In this document: one piece after another, positions 43,243 through 51,674 of the stretch
How positions within the stretch are numbered: the stretch's first letter is position 1
Layout of the letters: each line of letters opens with the position of its first letter
Assembly: GCA_039821555.1 (NCBI GenBank)
Contig: JBCBNX010000007.1
Span: 61,356-125,355, forward strand
From: Bacteroidota bacterium
Lineage (GTDB): Bacteria; Bacteroidota; Rhodothermia; Rhodothermales; Rubricoccaceae
Reading direction: 5' to 3'
DNA: 64,000 nt
Position numbers and translations under genes: made by a program
The notes under the pieces: model-generated
Seen by the model: only the letters and a program-made list of their open reading frames with translations
Database searches by the model: none
What the model was told of the DNA's origin: nothing

Positions 43243-44009
43243 GTGCCTGCATCGACCGCCGCCTCAGCGGCCCGAGCGATGGCGGCAAACGACGACGCAT
43301 CCAGGCTTGCCCCTCCAATGAGGCCTCCGTCGATGTCGGGCTGCGCGAAGAGTTCGGAGGCGTTACTAGGCTTAACGCTGCCACCGTAGAGCAGTTCAAC
43401 GTCGGCGCCCGTCTCTCCGAACCGCTCGGTCATCCACGCGCGGATGGCCGCGTGCATCGCCTGGGCGTCGCCCGGCGAGGCGGTCCGGCCGGTGCCGATG
43501 GCCCACACGGGCTCGTAGGCCACTACCACCGCGTCCGGCGCCGCCAACGCCTCCATTTCGCCGAAAGCACCGCTGAGCTGGCGCAGCACGACGGCCTCGG
43601 CGTCGCCCGCCTCGCGCTCGGCGAGGGTCTCCCCCACGCACACGATCGGCACGAGCTCATGCGCCAATGCCTGCGTGACCTTGCGCCTCACTCCGTCGTC
43701 CGTCTCGCCGAAATACTGCCGTCGCTCTGAGTGCCCGAGGATCACGAACACGCACCCCACCGACGTGAGCATCGACGCGGACGACTCGCCGGTGTAGGCC
43801 CCGCTGTCAGCCTCGTGCATCGTCTGGGCACCGAGGAGGATGTCCGACTCGCCGAGCGTGTCGAGGACCGCCAGCAGGAGCGGCGCGGGAGGGCAGACTG
43901 CCACGTCGACGCCCTCGCCAGGCTCGCCGACCGCGTCCGCCACGGCCTCGGCGAGTTCGAGCGCCCCCTCGAAGTCGGTGTTCATCTTCCAGTTTCCAGC
44001 AACGAGCAT
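43239..44009 (-). CDS. tpiA: triosephosphate isomerase
   Basis: 256-residue glycolytic enzyme interconverting dihydroxyacetone phosphate and glyceraldehyde 3-phosphate. Catalytic residues are present: K8 in GNWKMN, H93 in ILGHSERRQYF, E166 in AYEPVWAIGTGR; the phosphate-binding loop IGTGRTASP and YGGSVKPSNA complete the site. The start at 44009 (MLVAGNWKMN) is canonical; a longer reading from 44330 is antisense to the permease gene. It lies 76 bp after the LolC/E-type permease gene and overlaps the GWxTD gene by four bases. Confidence 0.97.
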   Translation of the reverse strand: MLVAGNWKMNTDFEGALELAEAVADAVGEPGEGVDVAVCPPAPLLLAVLDTLGESDILLGAQTMHEADSGAYTGESSASMLTSVGCVFVILGHSERRQYFGETDDGVRRKVTQALAHELVPIVCVGETLAEREAGDAEAVVLRQLSGAFGEMEALAAPDAVVVAYEPVWAIGTGRTASPGDAQAMHAAIRAWMTERFGETGADVELLYGGSVKPSNASELFAQPDIDGGLIGGASLDASSFAAIARAAEAAVDAGT

Positions 44010-44085
44010 GGCGAGGGGTGAGGGTTGGAGTTGGGGTTGCAACAGCGCCTCGAACTTCGCACTTCTGACCCGGCACGGCAACCGG

Positions 44086-45351
44086 CTAGCGCCACCGGAC
44101 AGCATCGGCCGGCTCAATGCGAGCCGCACGAGCCGCAGGGTAGAGCGAGGCGACGACGCAGAGCGCGAGAGCAACGAGCGTGACACCCAAGACATCGAGC
44201 GCTTGAATGTCGACCGGGTAGGCATCGATGATGAACGACTCGGCGCCTGCGAGCTTGACGAGTCCGAACTGCTGCTGCGCCCAGGCGATGCCGAGGCCAA
44301 GCACGAGGCCAAGCCCCGCGCCAAGCCCACCGACGAGCAGGCCTTCGATCAAGAAAATGCGCCGGATGTCGCGCTGCGACGCACCCATCGCCTGCAAGGC
44401 CCCAAGGTCGCGCCGCTTCTCGATCACGATCATGGTGAGGCTGCCGACGATGTTGAACGCCGCCACGACGATGATGAGCGCGAGGATGAGCGACGCCCCC
44501 CACTTTTCCAGCCGCATGACGCTGTAGAGCGACTGCTGGAGGTCATACCACGTCTGCACCGTATAGCGCTCGCCGAGCTGAGCTTGGAGCGTGCGTTTCA
44601 CCTCGGCAGCGCGGTCGAGGTCGTCGAGGCGTAGGTCGAGGCCGGTGACGCGGTCGCCCATGCGGAAGAGGCGCTGCGCCTGCGGGAGGTCCACGTACAC
44701 ATTTGACTGGTCGAAGACCTCGTCCATCTCGTAGATGCCGCGCACGGTGAAGCGCGCCGCTGCGGGCAGGCCGAACGGGTACTGCACGAGCATCCGCTCC
44801 AGGGCCGGCGCCGAGAGCAAGTCGATGCGCGAGCCGCGTGTGGGCGTCGTGCCTGGATAGAGCCCGAGGCGACTGGCGAGTGCTCCGCCGATGACAACGC
44901 CCGGTTGCCCGTCGGCCGTCGCGAGGTCGAAGCCGCCCGTGATGACGGCGGCGCCTGGTCCCGTCTCGCTCGGGAGGTGCGTCGCCTCCACGCCGCGCAC
45001 GATCACCACCTTGTTGTCCGCCCCGCCGTTGTCCGCGGCGAGCAGCGCCTTGCCCTGCACATACGGCGTCGCGCTCTCGACGTGCTCCAGGTCGAGCACG
45101 AGGGCGCGCAGCGAGTCGGCCTCGGCGAGGCCCTCATGCTGCGCCGTCGCCACGATGCGAACGTGCGGGTCAAACGACACAAGCAGGTCGCGCACGACGC
45201 CGAAGAAGCCGTTCATCACGCTCAGCACCACGATCAGCGCCGTCACCCCGAGCGCCACCCCTGCGACCGACAGCCCACTCAGCACCGAGACGAGCGACAC
45301 GCGGCGCGGGCTGGCCAGCAGGCGCCGGGCGATGAGAAAGCGAAAGTCCAC
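44086..45351 (-). CDS. lolE: LolC/E-type ABC transporter permease
   Basis: 421 residues. N-terminal MDFRFLIARRLLASPRR is typical of the lipoprotein-releasing permeases, followed by a transmembrane helix (about 27-48, GVALGVTALIVVLSVMNGFF). A periplasmic MacB-like domain (about 50-275) precedes three more helices (about 287-307, 335-360, 388-408) in the FtsX domain with SLTMIVIEKRRDLGALQAMGAS. It would extract lipoproteins from the inner membrane with an ATPase LolD, which is not adjacent. Neighbours are porD (66 bp upstream) and tpiA. Confidence 0.9.
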   Translation of the reverse strand: MDFRFLIARRLLASPRRVSLVSVLSGLSVAGVALGVTALIVVLSVMNGFFGVVRDLLVSFDPHVRIVATAQHEGLAEADSLRALVLDLEHVESATPYVQGKALLAADNGGADNKVVIVRGVEATHLPSETGPGAAVITGGFDLATADGQPGVVIGGALASRLGLYPGTTPTRGSRIDLLSAPALERMLVQYPFGLPAAARFTVRGIYEMDEVFDQSNVYVDLPQAQRLFRMGDRVTGLDLRLDDLDRAAEVKRTLQAQLGERYTVQTWYDLQQSLYSVMRLEKWGASLILALIIVVAAFNIVGSLTMIVIEKRRDLGALQAMGASQRDIRRIFLIEGLLVGGLGAGLGLVLGLGIAWAQQQFGLVKLAGAESFIIDAYPVDIQALDVLGVTLVALALCVVASLYPAARAARIEPADAVRWR

Positions 45352-45417
45352 CGATGTGCAGGGCGAGGGCGTCGAGAAGTGAAGCGCGGTCGTAGGCGAT
45401 GCGGGTCGGCGACTTCC

Positions 45418-46344
45418 CTACCCTTCGAGCAGGCCCTGGTAGACCTGCAGGTTGCTCGGGTTCATGTCGATCAGCATGTCGTAGAGGTCGTTGCGCTGCT
45501 GATCGGCCTCGCGGAAGAGGTTCACGATCTCGTCGCTCTTGGCCGTGATGAACAGGTCAATGGCGTAGCGGAGTTGGTTGAACTCCTCGAAGACGCCGTA
45601 GACCGCCGTGAGCGCTTCGAACGCCGTCTCCCAGGCCTGTTCGTGCTGCGTGGCGAAGCGGTCGAGCGCCCCGAAATGGTACTGGAAGTAGGCGCGCCGC
45701 AGCGGGACGTAGAGCGGGTCGAGGAGTTGCTGAATCAGCGTGGTACGGCTCCGGTCGTCGCCGATGGCGACCCAGTCGTCGACGCCGCGGCCGGTGGCGA
45801 TGTCCGCGATCTCGCGAGCCTGCTCGAAGTAGGGCGTCCCTCCCAGTTCTTCGAACGTGTCGAAGTCGTAGCCGAGCATCAGGAAGATGTAGAAGTCGAT
45901 CACCGAGGTGAGCGAGTTGTACTGGTTGGGGTCGTAGATGAGCGGCTGGCCCCGGTTGTAGTCAAACGTCCAGGTGTCGTCGGCGACGGCGAAGACGGTA
46001 GTGCTGACGCTGTTGCCGTAGATCGGCCGCAGGCTGCGCACAAAGATTTCGGCGCGGAAGCGGCTGAGCGACTCCGCGTCGCGGATCGTGATGGCGATGT
46101 CGCAGCCGATCCGCTCGATCTCCTCGAAGAAGAGTTCCGTCCACGACCGGTTGTTGACGTATTCAAACACGTCGTCCCGCAGGTCTTCCAGGAAGTTGTA
46201 CTCCGTGCCGCTGATCGACTCGTAGTTGACCGAGACGTTGCAGTTGAACTCGCCGCTCTGAGCCAGCGCTGAGGTCGCGCCGGCGCAGAGTGCTCCGATA
46301 CCCAGCACGAGACCAAGCAGATGGGTTGACGACGGACGGCGCAT
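45418..46344 (-). CDS. porD: T9SS protein PorD (DUF4835 family)
   Basis: 308 residues with a signal peptide (about 1-29, ending SALAQ). The mature start SGEFNCNVSVNYESISGTEYNFLEDLRDDVFEYVNNRSWTE and the segment IDFYIFLMLGYDFDTFEELGG are characteristic of DUF4835/PorD. The C-terminal end LIDMNPSNLQVYQGLLEG is also family-typical. PorD is required for type IX secretion in Bacteroidota and probably periplasmic; its exact step is not settled. It is divergent from the PorV-like gene 213 bp away, and the genes for a LolC/E permease and TpiA follow it. Confidence 0.88.
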   Translation of the reverse strand: MRRPSSTHLLGLVLGIGALCAGATSALAQSGEFNCNVSVNYESISGTEYNFLEDLRDDVFEYVNNRSWTELFFEEIERIGCDIAITIRDAESLSRFRAEIFVRSLRPIYGNSVSTTVFAVADDTWTFDYNRGQPLIYDPNQYNSLTSVIDFYIFLMLGYDFDTFEELGGTPYFEQAREIADIATGRGVDDWVAIGDDRSRTTLIQQLLDPLYVPLRRAYFQYHFGALDRFATQHEQAWETAFEALTAVYGVFEEFNQLRYAIDLFITAKSDEIVNLFREADQQRNDLYDMLIDMNPSNLQVYQGLLEG

Positions 46345-46557
46345 GGAACGAGTGGCAGCGAGGTGAGGCCGCGTAGGCGTGGGGCGTCTGGAGACCGATT
46401 GCGCAGCGAGGGAGACCGAATCGCTGGCAGCCCGTCAGCATTCGCATACCGTGGGGTATACTCCCGCGACGCCGCCCCCGGCGCTGTGGCCTCGTAGCTT
46501 GGCGGTGCAACTTAGCACCACGACCGACGGTCCGCCATCCCAACGCCTTCGCCCTGC

Positions 46558-47412
46558 ATGATCGTCTGTCGTCGCCTTTTCGCCTGCTGCTTGATCCTGC
46601 TCGCGGGCTTGCTCGGCGCCCTCCCCGCCGCGCAAGCACAGCTAGCCGAGGGCGGCGCGCGTTCGCTATCGCTAGGCCGGGCAACGGTCGCGCTTCCCGG
46701 CGACACCTGGAACCACCATAACCCGGCTGGGTGGAGCACGCTCGACGCGCGCTCCGTGGCGCTGTTCGCCAGCCAGCCGTTTGGCCTGTCCGAGCTGCGC
46801 ATCGTGAGCCTCGCCGCCGCCGTGCCAACGCCCTACGGCACCGCCGCCGCGACCGCACGCACGTATGGCTTCGAGGACTACCGCGAGACGACGCTGGGCC
46901 TCGGCGTCGCGCGCGCGGTGCCGCTGAGCCGCTCGCGGCGCATCCACCTCGGCCTGCACGCCCGCCTTCACACCCTCGCTTTCGGCGGCGACTTCGGCTC
47001 GACCTCGACGTTCACGCTCTCCGCGGGTGCGCTCGTAGACGTGCTGCGCGGCGTCACGTTTGGCGTGCATGCGCGCAACCTCCTAGCCCCACGGGACGAC
47101 GGCGCCCGCCTCGAAGCGCCGCTCTCAACCGAGCCCGGCCTCGAAGTCGGCCTCGCCTATCGCCCCATCGACGCAGCGACGGTGCTGCTCGCCGTGGATC
47201 GCGGCGTGGACGACTTCGACACGTCGGTGCGCGGCGGGCTGGAGATCCGCCCGGTGGAGGTGCTCGCCGTGCGGGCTGGCTTCACGACCGCGCCAGCCCG
47301 GATTAGCTTGGGCGCCGGCGTCGACCTCAGCCGCGCACATGCCGCGCTCGCCTTCGAAAACCATGAGGCGCTCGGCTGGACGCCCGCTATCGACCTCCTG
47401 GTGCGGTTTTAG
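46558..47412 (+). CDS. PorV/PorQ-family outer-membrane protein
   Basis: 284 residues with a signal peptide (MIVCRRLFACCLILLAGLLGALPAAQA). The mature start LAEGGARSLSLGRATVALPGDTWNHHNPAGWSTL is the typical opening of PorV/PorQ-type FadL-like barrels, and strands follow (RIVSLAAAVPTPYGTAAATA, GLEVGLAYRPIDAATVLLAVD). PorV carries T9SS cargo to the sortase. At 284 residues it is shorter than PorV (about 390) or PorQ (about 340), so which one it replaces is not clear. It ends 3 bp before the next gene, so the pair is co-transcribed. Confidence 0.7.
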   Translation: MIVCRRLFACCLILLAGLLGALPAAQAQLAEGGARSLSLGRATVALPGDTWNHHNPAGWSTLDARSVALFASQPFGLSELRIVSLAAAVPTPYGTAAATARTYGFEDYRETTLGLGVARAVPLSRSRRIHLGLHARLHTLAFGGDFGSTSTFTLSAGALVDVLRGVTFGVHARNLLAPRDDGARLEAPLSTEPGLEVGLAYRPIDAATVLLAVDRGVDDFDTSVRGGLEIRPVEVLAVRAGFTTAPARISLGAGVDLSRAHAALAFENHEALGWTPAIDLLVRF

Positions 47413-47415
47413 GTC

Positions 47416-49686
47416 ATGGTCCACGCGTCGCAGGTCGTAGGTCGAGAGTCGCAGGCCAACAGTCGCGGGTTGCAGCGCAGAACCCCTCGGCGGGATTGGC
47501 TTTGCTTTCGCTTCGTTTCGCTGGCTTTCTGGCTCGTTCTCCTGACCCTGTTCGCGCCCATCACGTTCGCGCAAGTGCCGGCAGACTCGACGGACGCGGA
47601 GCCTCCTGAAGAGGCCGTCCTGGAATCGCTCGTGGACGAGGATGTCTCTGGCGACCCGACGGTGCTGCTGGAGGCGCTCGAAGACCTCCGCGATAACCCG
47701 CTCGACATCAACAGCGCGACGGCTGAGGAATTCGCGCTCATCCCGGTCATCTCGCCGCTCCTCGCCGAGACGATCGTCCGCTTCCGCGACGAGCTCGGCC
47801 TGTTCGACTCGATCCCGGAGTTGCGCGCCATCGAAGGCGTCACCGTCGATGTCTTCCTCGCGGCCCGGCCCTACCTCACCATCGGCGAGACGCTCGATGT
47901 TGTAACACCCACGCCCTCGGCGTTTCCCACCGCGCCGAGCTTCGGCCAGATACTCCAGGGCGCGCGCTACGAAGTCCGTCAACGCGTGCAGCGGCGCCTC
48001 GATGAGGGCCGCGGCTACTCCGACGAACTGCGCGACGACTCAACTCGGTCGAGTTATATCGGCTCGCCGGAGCGCGTCTACACCCGCGTACGCGCGACGT
48101 ACCGGCGGCAGGCCTCGGCCAACCTCACGCTCGAAAAGGACCCCGGCGAGCAATTCGCCTGGGACCCGGGCTCCGGCAGCTACGGCTACGACTTCGCCTC
48201 GATGCACGTGGCGCTGCTCGACGCGGGGCGCATCGACGCGCTCGTGGTGGGCGACTTCACGGCGGAGTTTGGGCAGGGCGTGGCCCTGTGGCGGGCGAGT
48301 GGCTTCGGCAAAGGGCGCGAACTGCGGCCCATCGTCCGGACGTCGCGCGGCATCCGGCCCTACGGCTCGGTTGACGAGAACCAGTTCTTCCGCGGGCTTG
48401 CGGCGACCGTCGCGGTGACGCCCGAACTCTACGTGAGCGCCTTCGGCTCGCGGCGCTCGCTCGACGCCTCCATCGTGCAAGCCGACACCTCGCTTGCGGG
48501 CTCATTGGCCGGGCAGCCGGCCGCCGAGATCGACGGCGTGGCGACGAGCCTCCCGATCACGGGCCTGCACCGCACCGCTACCGAGCGCGCCCGCAAGGAC
48601 GCCCTCGACGAGACGCTCTTCGGCGGGGCGACCGAACTCCGCCTCCCCCGCGCCACCGTGGGCCTCGTCGGCTACTCGGCGCGCTTCGACAACCCGATCC
48701 AGCGTGGCGACCGCGACTTTCAGCGCTTCGACTTCGAGGGCGACCAGGCAGCGATGCTGAGCGCCTACTTCGACGTGACGCTCCTACGCCCGCGCGGCGA
48801 GGCAGGCGGCACGCAGCTTTTCGGCGAGGTGGCACGTGCGCCGGGCGGGGCCGTCGGCGGCATCGTCGGGGCGCTGCAAAAGCTCGGGCGCGAAGTCGAG
48901 GCGCTGGCCGTCGCCCGGCACTTCCCGCGCGACTTCGTGAGCCTCCACGGCTACGCCTTCGGTGAGCGCAACGGCACCACGCAGAACGAGACCGGGCTCT
49001 ACCTCGGCCTCCGCCTCCGCCCCTCGCCCACGTGGACGATCACGGGGTTCTTTGACCAATACCGCTTCCCGTACCTCCGCTTCACCGTCCCGCGCTCAGC
49101 GACGGGCTACGAGGCCCTGCTCTACGTCGAGCATCGCCCTGCGCGCTGGCTCACGGTCTACGCGCAGGGCCGCCACGAGACGCGCGAGATCGGCACCGAC
49201 GTGAGCGATCCCAATGGCTCCGTCGTGGGTGGACTGACCTCCGAGACGCGGCAGACGCTGCGGCTGCATGGCAGCTACGTCGCCAACCGCGCGCTGCGGC
49301 TGCGGGCCCGCGCCGAGATCGCGCGCTACCAGGAGGCAGGCTTCGATGACAGCTACGGCTCGCTCGTCTTCCAGGACGTGCGCTGGCAGACCGCGCGCTG
49401 GCTCCGCCTGGACGGTCGGCTGACGTTCTTCCGCACCGATGGCTTCGACGCGCGCCTCTACCAGTTCGAGTCCGACGCCACGGGCGTGCTCTCAAACGTG
49501 CTCCTGAGCGGACGCGGGACACGCGCCTACCTCCTCGCCACCGTCGAGCCTGCCGAGGGCGTGCGCTTCCAGGCCAAGCTCGCCCAGACGCGCTTCGAGG
49601 ACCGCTTCACCGTCGGCTCCGGGCTGGACGAGGTCGAAGGCTCACAGGTGCGCGACCTCACGCTACAGCTTCAGGTGCGGTTCTGA
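47416..49686 (+). CDS. helix-hairpin-helix protein with outer-membrane barrel
   Basis: 756 residues. The signal sequence (LAFWLVLLTLFAPITFAQ, about 35-52) is followed by a ComEA-type helix-hairpin-helix at about 95-143 (NPLDINSATAEEFALIPVI). From about 180 to the end the chain is beta-barrel-like (VALLDAGRIDALVVGDFTAEFGQG, LYLGLRLRPSPTWTITGFFDQY) and closes with RDLTLQLQVRF, a C-terminal aromatic. Proteins of this type are common in Bacteroidota, function unknown. The reading from 47416 starts inside degenerate heptamer repeats; a TTG near 47470 is an alternative start. It follows the PorV-like gene by 3 bp and has a (GGTCGCA)7 tract after its stop. Confidence 0.78.
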   Translation: MVHASQVVGRESQANSRGLQRRTPRRDWLCFRFVSLAFWLVLLTLFAPITFAQVPADSTDAEPPEEAVLESLVDEDVSGDPTVLLEALEDLRDNPLDINSATAEEFALIPVISPLLAETIVRFRDELGLFDSIPELRAIEGVTVDVFLAARPYLTIGETLDVVTPTPSAFPTAPSFGQILQGARYEVRQRVQRRLDEGRGYSDELRDDSTRSSYIGSPERVYTRVRATYRRQASANLTLEKDPGEQFAWDPGSGSYGYDFASMHVALLDAGRIDALVVGDFTAEFGQGVALWRASGFGKGRELRPIVRTSRGIRPYGSVDENQFFRGLAATVAVTPELYVSAFGSRRSLDASIVQADTSLAGSLAGQPAAEIDGVATSLPITGLHRTATERARKDALDETLFGGATELRLPRATVGLVGYSARFDNPIQRGDRDFQRFDFEGDQAAMLSAYFDVTLLRPRGEAGGTQLFGEVARAPGGAVGGIVGALQKLGREVEALAVARHFPRDFVSLHGYAFGERNGTTQNETGLYLGLRLRPSPTWTITGFFDQYRFPYLRFTVPRSATGYEALLYVEHRPARWLTVYAQGRHETREIGTDVSDPNGSVVGGLTSETRQTLRLHGSYVANRALRLRARAEIARYQEAGFDDSYGSLVFQDVRWQTARWLRLDGRLTFFRTDGFDARLYQFESDATGVLSNVLLSGRGTRAYLLATVEPAEGVRFQAKLAQTRFEDRFTVGSGLDEVEGSQVRDLTLQLQVRF

Positions 49687-49687
49687 G

Positions 49688-49736
49688 GGTCGCAGGTCGC
49701 AGGTCGCAGGTCGCAGGTCGCAGGTCGCAGGTCGCA
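49688..49736. repeat. heptamer microsatellite (GGTCGCA) x7
   Basis: Seven perfect tandem copies of GGTCGCA start two bases after the stop of the helix-hairpin-helix gene. Degenerate copies of the same heptamer occur at the 5' end of that gene (about 47427-47470). Copy number is likely variable. Confidence 0.95.
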
Positions 49737-49845
49737 GAAGCAAACCGATGGCAGCGGCACGCACAAGCGAATTCGCCGGATGGAACTGGCCCCAGTCGCC
49801 CCTCTCAAGCCGCCTTGTATGCAGCCGTTGGCGGCGAGCCGGTAG

Positions 49846-50880
49846 CTACACCGCCCCCTGCTCGATGAGCGCCTGGGCGCTGGCGGCGATGGCTTCCTCA
49901 GGCGTGCGGGGTGTCCAGCCAAGTCCGCGCGCCTTCGCGTTGCTGACGGTGCGGCGCTTGCCTAGCTCGAACAGCACGTTGCGTGCCTCCTTGTCGACGA
50001 GGGCAAACAGGCGCATGCCGAAGTCGGGCAGTTCGAACTTGGGCAGCTTCTTTCGATAGGCCGGCGCTGCCTCACGGATGGCGTCGGCAATCTGCTTGAA
50101 GGAGCGGTAGCCGCCCGCGGCGAGGTAGCGCTCGCCTGCTGCCTCGGGCGCCTCCATGGCGCGGACGTGGAGGTTCGCCACATCGCGCACATCGACCACC
50201 TCGAAGCCGATTTTCGGCATGCCGGGCATCTCGCCCTTCATCATCTTCGAGACCACCACGTGCGAGGCACTCAGGTTGTCGGTCATCAGCGGCCCCAGCA
50301 CGAGGCTTGGGTTTACAGTCGCCAGTTCGGGTGCGCCTGGGGTGTCTTGGACATAGTCCCACGCCGCGCGCTCGGCGATCGTCTTGCTTAGGATGTAAGG
50401 CGTGACGTCGTCCGCAACGGTGGTGTCGGTCCAGTGCGACTCGTCGAGTGAACCAGCAGGGGGCGCCTTCAACCCGTAGGCGACGGCCACGAGCGATGAC
50501 GTGAGCACGACACGCTGCACCCCTGCCTCGGTCGCTGCACGAAGCACGTTGAGCGTGCCCTCGCGAGCTGGCACGATCATCTCGTCGGGGTCCTCGGGCT
50601 GGACGACAAAGAAGGGCGAGGCAACGTGGTGGACATGCGTCACGCCCTCCACCGCCGCCTGCCACGAGCCGGCATCGAGGAGATCCGCTTCGGCAACAGT
50701 CAGCTTGTCGATGGGCGCGTGCTCAGCGAGAGCCGCGCGGACGCGCTCGAACTTCTGGGCATTGCGCATCGTGCCGCGCACAGCGTAGCCACGGCGGAGG
50801 AGGTCCGCGGCGAGATACGAGCCGATGTAGCCGGTTAGACCCGTGACGAGGACCGGGGCGTCGGTGATGGGAGTAGGCAT
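49846..50880 (-). CDS. NAD(P)-dependent epimerase / dihydroflavonol-4-reductase-like SDR
   Basis: 344 residues, extended short-chain dehydrogenase fold. The dinucleotide motif VLVTGLTGYIGSYLAADLL is near the N terminus, VTHVHHVASPF follows, and the catalytic pair is seen as TSSLVAVAYG with Y-x-x-x-K in PYILSKTIAERAAW. A C-terminal domain resembles dihydroflavonol reductase-like SDRs; substrate unknown. The start at 50880 (MPTPITDAPVLVTGLTG) is chosen because an upstream extension would overlap the divergent MarR gene. Sharing a 136-bp intergenic region with a MarR repressor gene suggests induction by a small ligand. Confidence 0.9.
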   Translation of the reverse strand: MPTPITDAPVLVTGLTGYIGSYLAADLLRRGYAVRGTMRNAQKFERVRAALAEHAPIDKLTVAEADLLDAGSWQAAVEGVTHVHHVASPFFVVQPEDPDEMIVPAREGTLNVLRAATEAGVQRVVLTSSLVAVAYGLKAPPAGSLDESHWTDTTVADDVTPYILSKTIAERAAWDYVQDTPGAPELATVNPSLVLGPLMTDNLSASHVVVSKMMKGEMPGMPKIGFEVVDVRDVANLHVRAMEAPEAAGERYLAAGGYRSFKQIADAIREAAPAYRKKLPKFELPDFGMRLFALVDKEARNVLFELGKRRTVSNAKARGLGWTPRTPEEAIAASAQALIEQGAV

Positions 50881-50911
50881 GAGCACAGACTGGTAGACAG
50901 CGGGTAAGCGA

Positions 50912-50926
50912 GGTTCGCAAAGAACC
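50912..50926. promoter_or_regulatory. possible MarR operator between the divergent SDR and MarR genes
   Basis: GGTTC (50912-50916) and GAACC (50922-50926) form a perfect inverted repeat with a 5-nt centre. It lies in the 136-bp divergent region. MarR repressors commonly bind such sites to control themselves and the divergent enzyme gene. No binding data exist. Confidence 0.4.
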
Positions 50927-51016
50927 GCTTCGCATTTCGGATGTTTCAAAAATCGAAAAGAAAGCGCGTTGAGGGTGCAACGTGCGATCTTAGGCTCCTT
51001 CTCCGCGCCTTGCCCC

Positions 51017-51448
51017 ATGTCTGTCGACCCCGCCTCGCTCGACTTCTTCTCCGACGCCATCCGGCGTGTCGGAGGGCGGCTTACCGAGATCGCCGGGGCT
51101 CGGGGCGCCGCCCACACCGCGCTCAGCAAGCAGGAGCTCGTTGCGATCGGCACGATCGGCCTCCATGGCGCCATGCGCATGGGCGAGATTGCCGAGCGGC
51201 TCGGTGTCCGCCAGAGCGCTGTCACCCCGCTCGTTGACCGCCTGGAAGACCATGGTCTCGTTCGCCGACACCGTAGCGAGGCCGACCGGCGCGTTTGGCT
51301 CGCCGAACTCACCGAGGCCGGCACGCGCGTCTATGACGACGAAGACGCGGTCTACCGGCAAGCCGCGGCCGAAATGCTTGCCCCGCTCTCCCCAGAGGAG
51401 CAGCGCGCCCTCGTCCAGCTCTTCAAAAAGATGCGCGTCCCTGACTAG
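51017..51448 (+). CDS. MarR-family transcription regulator
   Basis: 143 residues. Winged helix of MarR type: ELVAIGTIGLHGAMRMGEIA, ERLGVRQSAVTPLVDRLED (recognition helix), HGLVRRHRSEADRRVWLAELTEAG (wing). Flanking helices form the dimer interface. The start at 51017 (MSVDPASLDF) gives the usual length. It is divergent from the SDR gene and probably represses it and itself until an aromatic or other ligand binds; ligand unknown. Confidence 0.9.
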   Translation: MSVDPASLDFFSDAIRRVGGRLTEIAGARGAAHTALSKQELVAIGTIGLHGAMRMGEIAERLGVRQSAVTPLVDRLEDHGLVRRHRSEADRRVWLAELTEAGTRVYDDEDAVYRQAAAEMLAPLSPEEQRALVQLFKKMRVPD

Positions 51449-51674
51449 GGCGTGGTGACGTTCAGCAGGTCAGACGCGCACGCCGCAGCGATTTCGTGTC
51501 CGCAAGGCGGATGAGGAGTGCGTTCCTGTAGGATCGCGCTGAAGACCACAAGCTGGCCTATCACCATATCGAGCACGCGACAGGCCTGCGCAAGGGCCGC
51601 TGTGCCCCACTGCCAACCTCAGCTGCCGACCTCAGTAGCGGGTGCGTTTCACTCGTTTCGAGCTTCTCGCCGCC

